DNA of 64,000 nucleotides from Lutraria lutraria (lineage: Eukaryota; Mollusca; Bivalvia; Venerida; Mactridae): assembly GCA_964023205.1 (NCBI GenBank), contig OZ026840.1:34761336-34825335 (forward strand), given 5' to 3'. Numbering within the stretch: position 1 is the stretch's first letter; every line of letters begins with the position of its first letter. Both the position numbers and the translations under genes were made by a program. The notes under the pieces are model-generated. The model did no database searches and was not told the DNA's origin. It worked only from the letters and a program-made list of their open reading frames with translations. Below, in pieces: positions 12,363 through 25,601 of the stretch.

Positions 12363-15300
12363 TCACGCAACATTCACTGACATAGGACTCAGAGTTGGGT
12401 ATTGAGAATCAAGTTGTCTAAATTGATGTGCACATTTATTTCTCTCCAATGTATAACCGAGTTCATGGTATAATCTCGCCTGATAATACATGGCATCTTT
12501 GGCACGTAGAAATGCTTCCGCCGACTGAAATAACTCTATCACTGTGTTCAATAAATTCACACCAGACAGCAACACTGAAATACATTGAAAGCATTAGATA
12601 AGTGGTCATAGACAAATAACACTAGCAAGCAAGTCCTTGGAACTGGATAAAACTGTACCACCTTTTATGAAGAACTTTATAGTCTATTTGATACTGCATT
12701 TTCATTGGGCTCAATTTTCTTGGTTTTTACTAAAATGGCTATTTCTTTTGTGGACTTTGATTTTTTTTTTAAAAATTCCTCATCTCAGCATCTAAATTCA
12801 TGGGGATTTGATTTCGTGGATAAGCCGACCCACGAAATCCACAAAATTAAATCCTCAATGAAAATTAATGATTCAACAGTAAGCAATTACACTTTTGTTT
12901 ATTTTTATTTGTTGTTCAACAGCTATGATCATTTCAGGACCACTCCGTTTTATACAAGGTTGTATAGGACAGTTTCTCATTCATGTTGTTAGATTTATTA
13001 ATATTATAAACTGACACAGAAACCTTATTCAATTCTTCTATACATTACACTACACCAAACTTTCAATCAGAACACAATTTTACTTTTTTCAATTAATTGA
13101 TTATAAAGCTGAATACCAGTCAGTTTAAACAGGCTACAAAATGCATTCATATCCAGGACTTAGGTGTACATAAAGGTAACAGCAATTAGTAAAATTAATC
13201 ATCATTCCAATATATCTTTAAATTCTTTTAAAAAATTGTAATTTGGAAGTTTGAATTATATTATTGTCCTACAGAATACTTCTCATATACAAACAAACAT
13301 ACATACCTGCTTTTCTTTCCTTTTCACTCACTCTTGTTGCCATGGCAACTTGACATTTAGTGTAACAATAGAGTAACCTCCCTTGATCATAACATCTCCC
13401 ATGTGATAGTATAGGTAGCATGTTTTTAGTTAGTGTAGATAAAGCTTGCTGCGGTAACTGCATCTGAAACTAAACAAACGAGGCATAAAATGTGTGTTTC
13501 TGGTTGCCCAGCTAACCCTGATTTTTCCTGTGACCCCAGACTTCTTTTATTTTGCCCTAGGCATGGTACATGTACATCCACTTCCCACTGTTTATTGCCT
13601 TTATACCTATCCGCACGCTTTCAAGAGCCAAAAAAATGCCCCTAAGTTACCTTGCCTATTTTGATGAGAATGTAACCAGAAATAAACAATCTTTTTTCAG
13701 GTCTAAGTAAATAAATTATCAGAGTAAAAAAAAATATAAATCATTACAATTAACAGATTTTCAGTTAAGTATGGCAAAGCATTGTCTGTTTGTTTGTTTG
13801 TTTATTTATTTCTGGTTACAAGCTCATGAAAAATAAGGTTTTATACATAGGTGTAGAACTTCATCTGAATTTTCCTATTTCCTGAATATACACTAGTGAT
13901 TAAAGCAATTGAAATGTACATGTATACCATGAGCAATATTTATAAGTTTTTTTAAGATATATAACAAAGAAACAGGTCCCTTATAAGTATGGAGCACTTA
14001 CTTGTATATAAGCTAACTGTAGTGAAGCTAAAGCTGTGTGATATTCTAAATGATGTTTCTTTGCCATCATGATACATTCCAGTATATATGATGTAGCACT
14101 TGTTGGATTTCCAGTCTGACTGTACAATTCTCCTAATGTTAACAATACCCTGTAATGATAAATCAATACATGACATATACAGGGGTTTGAATAGCGGGAC
14201 AGCAAAAAAAAGTGGAAAATCAAATTCAGTGAGCCGGGGAGGGGGCTTGGGAGTCGCTAGGCCCCCTGTGGGTCCAGGGATAATCAAAACTGCAAAAATC
14301 CAATGATCAGCAGAAAAACAAATCGCCTGCATAGTGTCATACATAAAAGGTATGGTAAAGTTGCACAATTATTTTTTTCTCAGAGGATTAAAGTGATTCC
14401 AACAGCCAGCGTTATGAGACAATTTTTCTAGCCATACATTGGTGGAAGAGCCCAGGTTTACACCACTAACCTACCAAAAACTAACTAGACAGTTTTCTCA
14501 CCTATGACATGTTCATGGTCCTGTGTGGTATTCAAACTTACAGCAGTGAGTGGGTAGTGATTATTAGTCAAAGAACTTAACCACAGAAGCCCCTTATTAA
14601 ACAAGAGGACCAAGATGGTCCTATATCGCTCACATGAGAATAATTGCTCACTGTTGAAAACATTGTTTTGAGCCTGTGTCATAAGGCCTATTGTTATTAA
14701 GGTTTTCCCGTGATTTGACCTGGTGACCTAGTTTCTGACCCCAGATAACCAATGTTCGATCTTTCTAAGATATCATGTGCTCATGTGAGCTAACAAAAAT
14801 ACAAGGAGAGAAACTTTGGTTCTGGACCCACATGCTCTAATTAAGTCAGAAAGCCATCTAAATTAAAGTAAAGTATACATGAATCGATCAATATTTTACC
14901 TGCATCGAAAATCTGAACATACAGAGTTGTCCCCCTTTTCTGTTTTACTTTTATCTAGAATATGTAGAAGTTGCTGAAATGCTACAGTGACCTCCCCCTT
15001 CTCCTTGTTCAAAATGGCACTCCTTAAAATCAAGAAAAAATGTATATCAGGAAATTTCAGTAACAAATAACTCTTAAAGAGTATCTTTATCCATTTGTTT
15101 TTAAATGGCCCACTAGACGGCTAAGATCATTTCAGAGCTGCCCAAGAGAGCTACTTTTTTCAGAGAAGCCAAAAAAAGTTGGCTAGGGGCCTTTTTTATA
15201 AGTAGGTAGCTTTACTGCCAACAAAATGCTTTTAAAGGATGTGGTTCATAAAATCAAATTCATGTGAGAGTTTAGTATAGAATTATTTAGAAGTGGCTAA

Positions 15301-18300
15301 AAATTCATTTCTTGAAATTCCAAACAGAGAAATAAACATAGATCACTAACCTTAACTCTGCTTCTTGTTGACTAAATGCTTTAAGATTTAACACTAACAG
15401 ATCTGTGGCACCAAACTTCCTGTTAAGTAATGTCCTATCGAAGAGTACTTCCTGTTCACAACCCATCCAGACTTCTGAATGAGGAGAGTTCTTAGGAAAT
15501 CTTTTCTTTGCACAATTAATCAGATCTAGGGCTAAACCATACTGTCCCTAATAATATAAACAGAGATACTGTATTTTCATTTATTTTCGTTGGGCGCAAT
15601 TTTCGGGGTTTTTACTAAAATTGCTATTTCGTGGGGACATAAATTTGTGGAAGTTGATTTTTGAAAAGAAAAGCCTTATCTCTGCATTTAAATTTGTGGG
15701 ATTTGAATTCGTGGATGAGCCGACCCACGAAATTAAATCCCCAACGAAAATTAATGATTCCACAGTAACAAAAAAGGCATTTTTTCAAAACAAAATTATA
15801 GGGTTTGATGCCGTACCAACAGCTAGGAACGTTTGATTACTGTTCTCCCTTTAACGGTGGAACAAGACCCCATGTGTACAACTCGGTAGAACTACCATCT
15901 TTCCATAAGCCAGCTGGACAGCGTCCACACTTGTGATTTTTTCTGGTCACAGGCAGGATTCAACTTCACAACAGTGAAGGGTTAAAGATTACTAGTCAGA
16001 GGCCATAATCACTTGACCATGGAGGCCCCTGCATTTTTCAAAAAGACAAATCTACCAAATACTTTCATACATTTATACAATGTTTCTGAACTGAAAATAC
16101 GCTACGATAGTTTTAATTGGATTACAGCCATTGACAAATATGCGAGGTAAAAAATCTAAATACTCACACAGTAGTTTTAATGCATGATAGATTCAATGAA
16201 GCTTGAAAAAGCTCAATATTAAAACTTGGACAAGTCGAGTCACGAATTCGGTGAATTCAAATCCCTAAATAAATATAGTGAAACCACAATATGTGCTAGA
16301 TTTTGTACCAAATACCTAAAAAACTTACTGCTTCAGCATGTAATCTAGAAATATTGCATAACGCTATGCACAGAGATTCACCGTTATGATATACACCACT
16401 GTCCCTCGTATCTAGATGTAGAATTAACTGACTCATCATTGACATGCTCTCCCTATAAAATACAGAAATATGGTACAGAACATATTATAATACTCATATT
16501 GCTCATACTCAAAGATGCAAGGGTCATACGATGAGGAACAGTGGTGCAGGGGTACAGCGTCGGACTCCTAACCCGGAGGTTGCGGGTTTGAATCCTGTCA
16601 GTTGCGGAATTTGACTGCAACCTTCACAATCCCTTCTTTCGGCGCGAGTACTGATCAGAATCCAGGAAGCAGTCATCGAGAGTAGTTTATATAAGATGTA
16701 AGAACTTGCTTCTACAATTGATGTAAAATAAATTAAGTTTAAATCAAACTATACGATTTTATAAGAAATTAATTTATTTTATGAAAGAGATTTGCTAAGT
16801 TAAGATACAGACTCCCGTCCTTAACTTCTCGCGATTCGTCCTCGTACAAAATCACTGCATTTATAAACCTTTAATCCTTACCTTTTACCATACATCTGCC
16901 ATAAAGCAGCTTTATTGGAGAAACTTGTACACATGAAACCAGATTGTGAATGTTGACAATTTAACACATCACTTTTTTGTAAATACTCAAATACCCTAAA
17001 AACAAGAAATAAAGTAATCTGGATTAAACCTTGATGCATTCTGATTCTATTTTTTCTTAACCATGTACTTATCCATTGTAAAAGCATCTGGCAAAATGTG
17101 TAAGCTCTTAATTGCATGCAATTCTTACCTATCTAAAATTGTATTGTTATTGTTGTCTAAGATTTATGCACTACAGTCACACCTACTGTATAATATCTTT
17201 CTGTACTAATTTCTATATATAATCCTCATGTCACATGTATACATATGTGCTGAGTGAAACTGAATAAACTGTAAACTAATTAGGACAGATAAAAATACAG
17301 TGAAGAATTAACTGGTTATTTACCATATCAAATATGTAACTATGTAAATCTGGTTAAGACTGAATAAAAACTGTTCAAATTAAGACATATTGTGTGCGTC
17401 ATCAACCTGCTGTATGTAATTAAATTATCAAGACAGGTGTTAAAAAATCAAAATCACTTACTGTGCAGGTTTCGCTGTTGCAAAAGCATTGTGTCTGGCG
17501 TATGCTTGAATACCAATAGATGTTAAATTCTGAAATGTATCATAATATAGCAGAACCACAATCAATATAATTTATAGCATCAATCCCAAAATTGTCTAAA
17601 AAGGAAACAAAATACATCAAAAACGGCCTTACATATATAACTTACACATATCTTATGCTATAGTATACACTCAGATGAATTGTGATAGTTCGAAATGTGA
17701 TAAATAAAAGATGCAAAGTTTGAAAATTTCAGACATTCCTGTAGTATTTCGAACTTTCGCGATTCAACAGTATATAATATATATCAATTGAACAGGGTCA
17801 AAGTTGATGTAATAATAACTTATTATATAATAGAATGTCTAGGATAACATGATTTACTTACTGGTAAATTAAGTTCATTGCTTTTAGCTACAGCTCTTTC
17901 TAATAAATTCTCTGTCTTAGCTGTACCCTGTTCACTCATACGATGTAACCATCCCTGCAACAAAAATATGAAATAAAACAACTTATTTTTTCTTCACAAG
18001 TACACAACTTACAGATAAGCTGTTTTACTCTTAATAGACAACACAAAGGTTCAGTCCACAGTTGATTTTTGCAAAAACACTGGTTTATATAAATCAGCCT
18101 TTGGATGAAAATCAGGTGAACATATCTTTTCTACTTCAGGGTGGGCAGCTTGTCTTGTATCTTATAATATATTGCTTATGTACATTCTTTGGCAGTCATT
18201 CACAATCCCAATGATATAATTCTAGATTCTGTATGTAGGAAATTGTATATAATTTATTTGCAATTTACATACCAAAGCATGTTGTAGGCAGACATTATCA

Positions 18301-21300
18301 TTAGTTTCTTGTGCCATTCCAATAGCCTCCCTCAATGCTGCTAGTGCTTCCTCTCTGAAAAATATTGATGCCAATTCAGTTGCTAAGCAACAAGAACAAT
18401 TATACAAGACCAGTGAGATTTTGCAGATTGAAACAATACTTCCTTATATAAAAACAACTAAATCAACTAAAAACAGGAGATGTTCCCCCAACAAGCACAG
18501 CCCCTAAACACCAATTGATTAGAAAGACATTGACATTAGATCAATTGGCATCAAAATCAGTAGGGGTCATCTTCAAGTAAGGACCAACCTTCAAACCCAG
18601 CCTATAAGGACCATAGAACAAATTATTTTCTACATATTGGTCAGAAAAGTTTTGGTTACTGATGGACGGACCAACATGTGTAAAGCTATATATCTTTGAA
18701 GTGGTGGAGGGGAGTGGGGCATAATCATCATCTTGTAATCATACCTCACACTCAGTCGGAAGAACAACTGATAGGCTGGCTGTTTCAGATAATAAATTGC
18801 TAAGACACTACATTCTTGGTGACAATTCAAGTGAAAATATTGCATGTTATTTGTCGCTCATCTTCCACTCACACTCCACATAAGGCAGCCGCTAAATTGA
18901 CTACAGGTTAGAAGGGATCTCCGTGGTCGAAATGTATCACTAGTAATCACTAGCCTCTCTCCACTGTCGGTTCGAATCCCACACTGCACCAGACAACCCT
19001 CACGTGTGAGGAAGCTGTCCAGCTTGCTTACAGACAGTCAGTGGTTGTTCTAGATGAAACTCTTGGGTCTACCTTCACCATTAAAAGCTGGAAAGGTCGC
19101 CAAATGACAATGATTGTTAGTGCAACATTAAACACCAGTGAAAAACAGTACTGTTGAAGATTAATGATGTAATTCAAGTACAAACAAACTATAGCATACT
19201 TGTGTCCAAATCTGTAATGAAGAGCAGCCAGATTTAAAGCAGCATATCTTCTGTGTACTTCTTCCTCTTTTTGTTTATTTTGACTCGACGGGTTTGGATC
19301 AGGATCCACAGAGACACCCGTCTTACGATCAAAGTAGTGAAATGAATTGTGCACTGCAGTACAATATTCCTTCACTCGCAGACAATTTAAGTAACTAAGG
19401 TAATGCTGGAATAAAGAAACAAATCAATGTAAAATGTTGCAGACTGTTTTAGTGGCTGCTTTCATTTGACCCTTAAAATGGTATTTTGACCCTTGAAATG
19501 AATAATATAAGGGATTCTGACTCTTGAGAATTTGAACCAAAGGATTAAATTTGTCTTTACAATAGTAGGAAATTTAGCCTACTCCTTAAATTATAAACAA
19601 CCAAGAGTATATTTGACCCTCAGCTTTTGACCTCTTATGAAAACCCTGGACTTTTACTGATCAATCTAAACAATAACTGACTAGGAGTGTAGGTACTTTT
19701 TGTAATAGATGACAGATTAATGACAATCGATTTGAATAATTAGGAAATATAATTGAAGGCACAAACCAAGCACTCAATTTAACATAAGCTTAATTATTAT
19801 ACCTCAATTTCATTTACAATGTTAATCTTCCATAGGCCACCATGACATATAAGCACTGTCAGACCCGTGGGAAAAATTTACTGTTGGAAAAATACTGTCG
19901 CTCGCTACCATAGGTGCGGTATGTTCGAATTATACTGTACCATTCACACATGCGCAATATCTGTTTTTTGCATTTCCATTGTAAACAGACAACTAAATCA
20001 TCAATAATGATTTGAATAGTTTTTCGGTACAATAAAATAAATGTTACATGTCTGACAGTGTGACAGTAAAATTGTCAACTTTGTCTCAGTTGACAGTATT
20101 TCCTCAAATTGACCATTTCACTGCAAACCTGTCAGACATGTAATATATATATAATATATGTATCATTCTCAGAAAAGCAGACTTGTGACTAAGTCTAGGC
20201 ATGGTCCAGTTGTTAGGAGTTTTACTGTATAAATTTAATCAATGAAGAACCTGACATAAATCGCACACTTACTGCTTCAGCTATATCGGGATTTGCTTTC
20301 AACATGTCCATAATTTTATCTTGTAGATCACTCGGTGATAAAGCTTCCTTCTGATTATGTTGTAACAGAGAAACCTACAAAATATGTTAAAAACTATAAT
20401 AGACAATATAGTCAGTAGTCAATGATGTTGTCTATGACATCAAAGTATGATCAGCAAGCCTCGTCATGATAAACATGTTGGAAAAGTTCCATTGAAATCC
20501 CCTGATACATATATAAGTTAAAGCCAGAAAAATGTTTGGAATCAAAGGACAAACACACTTTTACTACACACAAAAGGGCGTATAAAAATCACACATAATT
20601 CTCATTTATCCATGCTTATCTCAAAATTGATAAGAAGCAATTTACCTGTTGTAAAATGAAATATTCTGTCTGTCTCTGGGAATTTTCTGTCAATTTTCTA
20701 AAAAAAAATACACGTCAACATGATTATTTATTATTCATCATCCCTCCCTAACAGCTACATTGTCAAACATCATGTTTGCAATTGTCTACTTCTTAAAAAG
20801 TGCTATCCTAGAAGATGTATCTATAGATCTATGAAACAGCACCCTGACCATTAAACAGCAATATGACCTGAAAACAGCACTATGCCCCTTTAACAGCACT
20901 AAGTCCCGAAAACAGCACTATGTCCCTTTAACAGTAATATGTCCCTTTAACAGCACTATGTCCCTTTAACAGCACTATGTCCCTTTAACAGTAATATGTC
21001 CCTTTAACAGCAATATGACCTTAAACAGCAATATGACCTTAAACAGCAATATGACCCTTAAACAGCAATATGACCCTTAAACAGCAATATGACCTTAAAC
21101 AGCAATATGACCTTAAACAGCAATATGACCTTAAACAGCAATATGACCTTAAACAGCAATATGACCCTTAAACAGCAATATGACCTTAAACAGCAATATG
21201 ACCCTTAAACAGCAATATGACCTTAAACAGCAATATGACCTTAAACAGCAATATGTCCCTTTAACAGCAATATGACCTTAAACAGCAATATGACCCTTTA

Positions 21301-24300
21301 ACAGCAATATGACCTTAAACAGCAATATGACCCTTTAACAGCAATATGTCCATTAAACAGCAATATGTCCCTTTAACAGCAATATGACCATTAAACAGCA
21401 ATATGTCCCTTTAACAGCACTATGAGCCTTTAACAGCAATATGTCCTTAAACAGCAATATGTCCCTTTAACAGCACTATGAGCCTTTAACAGCAATATGA
21501 CCTTAAACAGCAATATGTCCCTTTAACACCAATATGTCCCTTTAACAGCATTATTAACAGCAATATGTCCCTTTAACAGCACTATGTCCCTTTAACAGCA
21601 CTATGAGCCTTTAACAGCATTATGTCCCTTTAACAGCAATATGTCCCTTTAACAGCATTATGTCCCTTTAACAGCACTATGAGCCTTTAACACCAATATG
21701 TCCCTTTAACACCAATATGTCCCTTTAACAGCAATATGAGCCTTTAACAGCACTATGTCCCTTTAACAGCATTATGTCCCTTTAACAGCACTATGAGCCT
21801 TTAACAGCATTATGATTATGACCCTTAAAAATCAATTATCATACATAATTCTATGATGAATCAGAAGGGTGGAATAACAACAAGACAGATATAAATGGGG
21901 TTGTAAAGACAGATTATCTGTACAGCACATTGCAAATAAGGTCAACCAGTTTACCTGTCAGCAGTAAGTTGGAAAGGATCCAAAGATCGACCCATACGAC
22001 TGAAGCGTACACCAGACAAGCTCATCACAGAGTCTGTAAGAGATCCACCGAAATCTTGGCTCTCCTCGTAACCATTCTGTTGTATATTTGCTGACTCATA
22101 GTAATGTTGAAACTTGGTATATAAGTCTGTCATTTGACTGAATGATAATTTCTCAAACGCTAAAATCATTCGTCGTATAAATAATCCTGAAAAAGATAGA
22201 TACATATAAGTAGAGTCCTTTTAATGTAAAAATTAAGGATGTCAAAATTGACCGAATCAAGTATCCAGATATCCGGATCAGACATCCAGATACATCCGGA
22301 TGTTCGGATCAATCTTTACACTGTTATTTAGCATTTAATGTTTTATCGTAACCAGTTTTCGCGATCATCTGTTCATCGCTTGTTTCATTTATTTTAAATT
22401 AATATCATATTCAATATTGACTAAAAAACGAATAATAATGAAAAACAAATACGCACAATACAATCAAACTCCGCACGTATTTTGCTCAAACCGGTGTGAA
22501 CCATTTCAAAGATTCACTGCCAGGTTTCTATTTTAGTCCAGATGGAACATTCCTGAGTAAAGCGTGCGTACGCTCTATACCTGCCAGTTAGATGATGACG
22601 CGTATCTTAAGTTACATGGGTTATTTAATAAATCGTAATGGCGAATTGTCTCTTAAACTGGACCAAAGAATGTCGGAGTCCTTTTGCTGTAACTAATTTT
22701 TTTTGGATACCAACTTCTAAAACAATTCACCGCCTTTGATTAAACCGAAATGCAACTTAAATGGGGGGAAACTGGCTGTACGGAATCTGCGTTCGGAACG
22801 ACATTTGAATTCTTTAACTCAAACTTAACGCATAATTATATGCAGCATAATTTGTTTTAAACAATTGAAATCGCTAACTTTGTGCAAACACATCACTTAA
22901 CACAAAAGATCAGTGCATTAATTGTTAATTGCACCCCGTGTGTTCGACACTTTGATTATATTTTATGACAGTCGATTTCAGCAACATTTATACGTATTTT
23001 GATAGTAACATCCGGATCCAAAAATCGGATCCGAACTTCGGAACGGGATCCGAACGTTCGGATATCCGGACTCCGGTTGACATCCCTAGTAAAAATGTTA
23101 ACTTTAGTCATACAAATATTTTTTAGGTTGTAACAAAAGATCTAAATAGTCCAATCCTACTTTAATAGCCAGGACTTAGTATGCAGGTAAAGATAGAATA
23201 CATATTTTGTTAATTCATCAAATTTTTTTTTTTTTAGTTCATTAATCAGTCTATAAAAATGCATTAATATGGGATCTAAAACCATTCATGACTTATGTTA
23301 TGACTAACCCTAAAGTCAAACCTGTGAACAAAGGCCAACCTTAAGAAAGACAATATGCTTAATTAAATGTTTCATCTAAATTGCCTTCACTGATGGAAAT
23401 GCTTTATTCGGAGGTCATTTGGTTCGAGATGATCAATGGTGGTTTTGAAAAGAATGGCTTTATTTGTAGGTGGATGCAAACACAGGTTTGACTGGAACTA
23501 TAGACTAAAATTAAATATAACACCATATCGCTATATTATTCAAAGTGAACATTGTGTAAGAGTCAAAGACCCAAATACAATTGTCGGCTAATCAAAACGC
23601 TTCACACATAATTTGACTCAATTATTATCCAATCAGAATCACCTTTACATACCGAGCACACTTGATTTCGTTATGGTTGGTTGATCATTATTATCTGGCA
23701 TTAGTAGAAATGTTATATTCTGAAAATAGTCCTTTATAGCTCCAACATCTTCTTCCATGAACTCCTGTAATCTAAAATAAACATAACATGGATTTATTTA
23801 ACTTTCTACAGCGTGATGACAAAGTACATGTATATAATATTATGTGCATTTTTTTTCTCACAAGAGAATGTTTTTCTAATTCTTAAGTTAAATGTATTGC
23901 AATATTTGTAAAAATCTTAAGTTTTAAAAATTATTTTTTTAAGGGCAAAAACTTATGAATACAGTCAAACCTGTGAACTTGGGAAAGATAAAATGTGGCC
24001 TTTATTGACAGATGGCCTCTTTTCATAGGTCAATTTATTCCAATTAATCAATGAGGTTTTTTCTAAGAATAGCCTTTATTCACAGAGTGGCCTTTATTAG
24101 GAGGTGACGCTCTTCCGTGGTCGAGTTGTTAAGGTCGCTGACTTCAAACCACTGTAACCTCTCACTGATAGAGGGTCTCGTGGGTTCAAGCCCCGCTACC
24201 GACCATGTCTCTTTATGTGAGAAAGTAGGCAATTGCTTACGGAGGATGGGAGTCTAGTACTGGTTTTTCCCAGGAATGATGGTTAGGTGAACTGTCTGCC

Positions 24301-25591
24301 TCATATGACTCTGACTGTTGAAAAAGGGGAATAAAACTTGATATAAACAAAATTATTAGGAGGTGGCTTACTTCTTCTGGAACATAGTGTACAACTCAGG
24401 CTTTACTTTATCCTTTATTTTCTTACATAATTCTTTTAACGATATATCTGATGTCTGAAATTAAAAACTAAGGCAATCAACACAGTAGACTTTCTACAGA
24501 ATTGTAAAATCTATCGAAATGTCACAATAATTTTGCAGTAAACAGGATTCTCAATAACAGCAGGCTGCAGGCCAATTTAGCCTCTTAGAAATGTGTATGG
24601 GCAGGTTAGGAATCTCAAACGTTTATAAAATATTTCTAGAAAATGCCCAGACCCCCTAGCAGGCCTGTTAGTCTAGCTTTTGGGCCTGTTGGCCACAAAC
24701 TTATTGAGAACCCTGAGTAAACAAGCTACAATTTTTTAACAATCATGTACGTTGTCTTCACAATAAAATAGTTTTAGCATGGGAAAGATGCTCATACATG
24801 TATCAATGTATTGTCCATTGCTATACACTGTATGTTACACACTTTTTTTAGCAATTTGAAAGATTTCAAACAAACCCAAATTAATTCCTCTTCTTTCACA
24901 TTTTTTTGGTGTTTTTGTTAATGCTATCAATGAATTATTCTTGATGATACCTTTTTATTTAAATGCGCGCTACATGACCATCAGTTATTGATGCGCTATT
25001 AAACTACCTCAAACAAACAAACAAACAATGACAACAAACAGAGCAACTATACCTGAAGTAGCTGCAGAATCGTGATCATAAAATTTCTCTTCTCTTTCTC
25101 AGTAAATTTAATCTCCAACGTGCTATCATCGAGAAACACTGGACTCTCTGCCTTCTTTATTGAACAATATTCTTGTATCAGAACAATGACAGATATCTTA
25201 TGTGATGTGACCTGAAAAATATTTTTTTTTTTAAGGCAACTACAAAATAAAAACACACTGTTTCCACAGAGAAGTAGGATTTTTCTAAAATTACAAATTA
25301 ATTTTCAGGAACATGACATAGATAGATGATTTTCATGCCAGAGATTAGGTTAAATATAATGTGAAGACAAGTCAGAAATACATCACTTCAATTGAATGAC
25401 TGCATGTAAAAATAATCACTCTATTAAACCTGATATAATGTATCGTTTTACCATGTTTTATATTTTGATACAATTTTTAACTGAAGACATTTGAAGAAAT
25501 AATGGTGAAAATGCTTAAATCAACAAACCTGCTCCTTCAAGGGCTTTCGGGAAAATGACCCCAATATCAGCTGATCTGTTTGGGAGCTCAT
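12363..25591 (-). CDS. ANAPC5: Anaphase-promoting complex subunit 5
   Basis: APC5 is a TPR-rich scaffold subunit of the anaphase-promoting complex/cyclosome, the ubiquitin ligase that drives mitotic exit. Coding exons in transcript order: 25591-25529, 25211-25053, 24454-24372, 23771-23653, 22186-21955, 20697-20646, 20374-20273, 19405-19200, 18354-18273, 17954-17862, 17529-17462, 16995-16882, 16452-16329, 15547-15351, 15022-14900, 14149-14002, 13463-13307 and 12574-12363. They sum to 2334 nt, 777 residues plus TGA; human APC5 has 755. Diagnostic blocks include RRMILAFEKLSFSQM (about residue 143), HYLSYLNCLRV (271), YAALNLAALHYRFGH (about 324, TPR), REAIGMAQETNDNVCLQHAL (about 346) and the C-terminal YYQARLYHELGYTLERNKCA. 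The start Met lies 7 nt after a 3' splice site (exon begins 25598), so an untranslated first exon should lie between there and about 26650. Every junction keeps phase. The intron 20698-21954 contains about 1 kb of minisatellite and the intron 22187-23652 holds a hAT-like element. Confidence 0.97.
13496..13690. mobile_element. MITE family F ('tttctggttac ... gtaaccagaaa'), five copies
   Basis: About 190-bp elements whose ends are TTTCTGGTT / GTAACCAGAAA, with internal CACGCTTTCAAGAGC-like sequence. Copies: 8611-8788, 13496-13690, 32146-32290, 40980-41165 and 61885-62030. End fragments lie near 13820 and 55290. Confidence 0.8.
15572..15772. mobile_element. MITE family C ('attttcgttggg...gaaattaaatcccc'), three copies
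   Basis: Ends TACTGT...ATTTTCGTTGGG and CCCAACGAAAATTAATGATT...ACAGTA are inverted. The interior has TTTACTAAAATTGCTATTTC and GAGCCGACCCACGAAATTAA. Other copies: 12693-12887 and 28362-28578. Confidence 0.82.
15855..16035 (-). mobile_element. SINE copy (family of 18905-19135)
   Basis: Reverse copy in an ANAPC5 intron, with GATTACTAGTCAGAGGCCAT, then CACTTGACCATGGAGGCCCC. Confidence 0.75.
16537..16745 (+). mobile_element. tRNA-Arg-like-headed SINE
   Basis: AGTGGTGCAGGGGTACAGCG is followed by an anticodon-like CTCCTAA loop and the B-box GGGTTTGAATCC, resembling tRNA-Arg(CCT). The acceptor stem does not pair and a SINE-like body follows. It sits in the ANAPC5 intron between exons 16995-16882 and 16452-16329. 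Confidence 0.65.
18905..19135 (+). mobile_element. SINE, class II tRNA-like head ('ccgtggtc...gactagtaatcactagcc' family)
   Basis: Contains TCCGTGGTCGAAATG, CACTAGTAATCACTAGCCTC, the B-box GGTTCGAATCCC, a GGAAGCTGTCCAGCTTGCTT block and a tail ending near ACATTAAAC. Other copies: about 3812-4040(-), 10050-10195(-), 14499-14595(- partial), 15855-16035(-), 32605-32805(+), 55463-55535(+ partial), 62345-62572(-) and 63668-63860(-). Confidence 0.8.
20833..21830. repeat. Minisatellite, unit about 18-19 bp, roughly 50 copies, in ANAPC5 intron
   Basis: Tandem array of CCTTAAACAGCAATATGA and variants (CCCTTTAACAGCACTATGT, AGCCTTTAACAGCATTATG). The left half is mostly the 18-bp 'ttaaacagcaatatgacc' form; the right half is mostly the 19-bp 'tttaacagc' form with several interspersed variants. 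It fills most of the intron between exons 20697-20646 and 22186-21955. Confidence 0.97.
22226..23096. mobile_element. hAT-like non-autonomous DNA transposon with 8-bp target duplication
   Basis: The 855-bp body (22234-23088) starts TAAGGATGTCAA and ends TTGACATCCCTA, near-perfect terminal inverted repeats. Both sides carry the same 8-bp GTAAAAAT (22226-22233 and 23089-23096). Subterminal regions are rich in ATCCGGAT/CCGAAC motifs. No transposase frame is present. It sits in the ANAPC5 intron between exons 23771-23653 and 22186-21955. Confidence 0.9.
23311..23495. mobile_element. MITE family A copy
   Basis: Copy in an ANAPC5 intron, left end AAAGTCAAACCTGTGAAC, right end ACACAGGTTTGACTGG. Confidence 0.82.
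24094..24365 (+). mobile_element. tRNA-Ser-headed SINE with 13-bp target duplication
   Basis: The body 24107-24352 has a class II tRNA-like head (A-box GTGGTCGAGTTGTTAAGG, long variable arm, B-box GGGTTCAAGCCC) and a conserved tail (GACTCTGACTGTTGAAAA). It is flanked by exact duplicates TTATTAGGAGGTG (24094-24106 and 24353-24365). The insertion splits a 'cctgtgaac' MITE. Related copies lie at 38935-39180 and 58215-58430. Confidence 0.92.
24545..24718. mobile_element. MITE family D ('ggttctcaataa ... ttattgagaaccct'), two copies
   Basis: Inverted ends AGGATTCTCAATAA / TTATTGAGAACCCT and an interior with CAGGCTGCAGGCCAATTTAG and CCTAGCAGGCCTGTTAGTC. The second copy is at 43110-43272 in STX6 intron 1. 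Confidence 0.85.
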
Positions 25592-25601
25592 CTTGTACCT
25601 G

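Noticed and set aside
16537..16620. Possible tRNA-Arg(CCT) gene
   Set aside because: A and B boxes and an anticodon-like loop are present, but the acceptor arms do not pair and a SINE-like body follows, so it is annotated as a SINE.
20833..21830. CRISPR-like repeat array
   Set aside because: There are no unique spacers; the units abut directly and the DNA is clearly eukaryotic.
24107..24200. Possible tRNA-Ser gene
   Set aside because: Repeated at two more places with the same tail and flanked by a target duplication; it is a SINE head.
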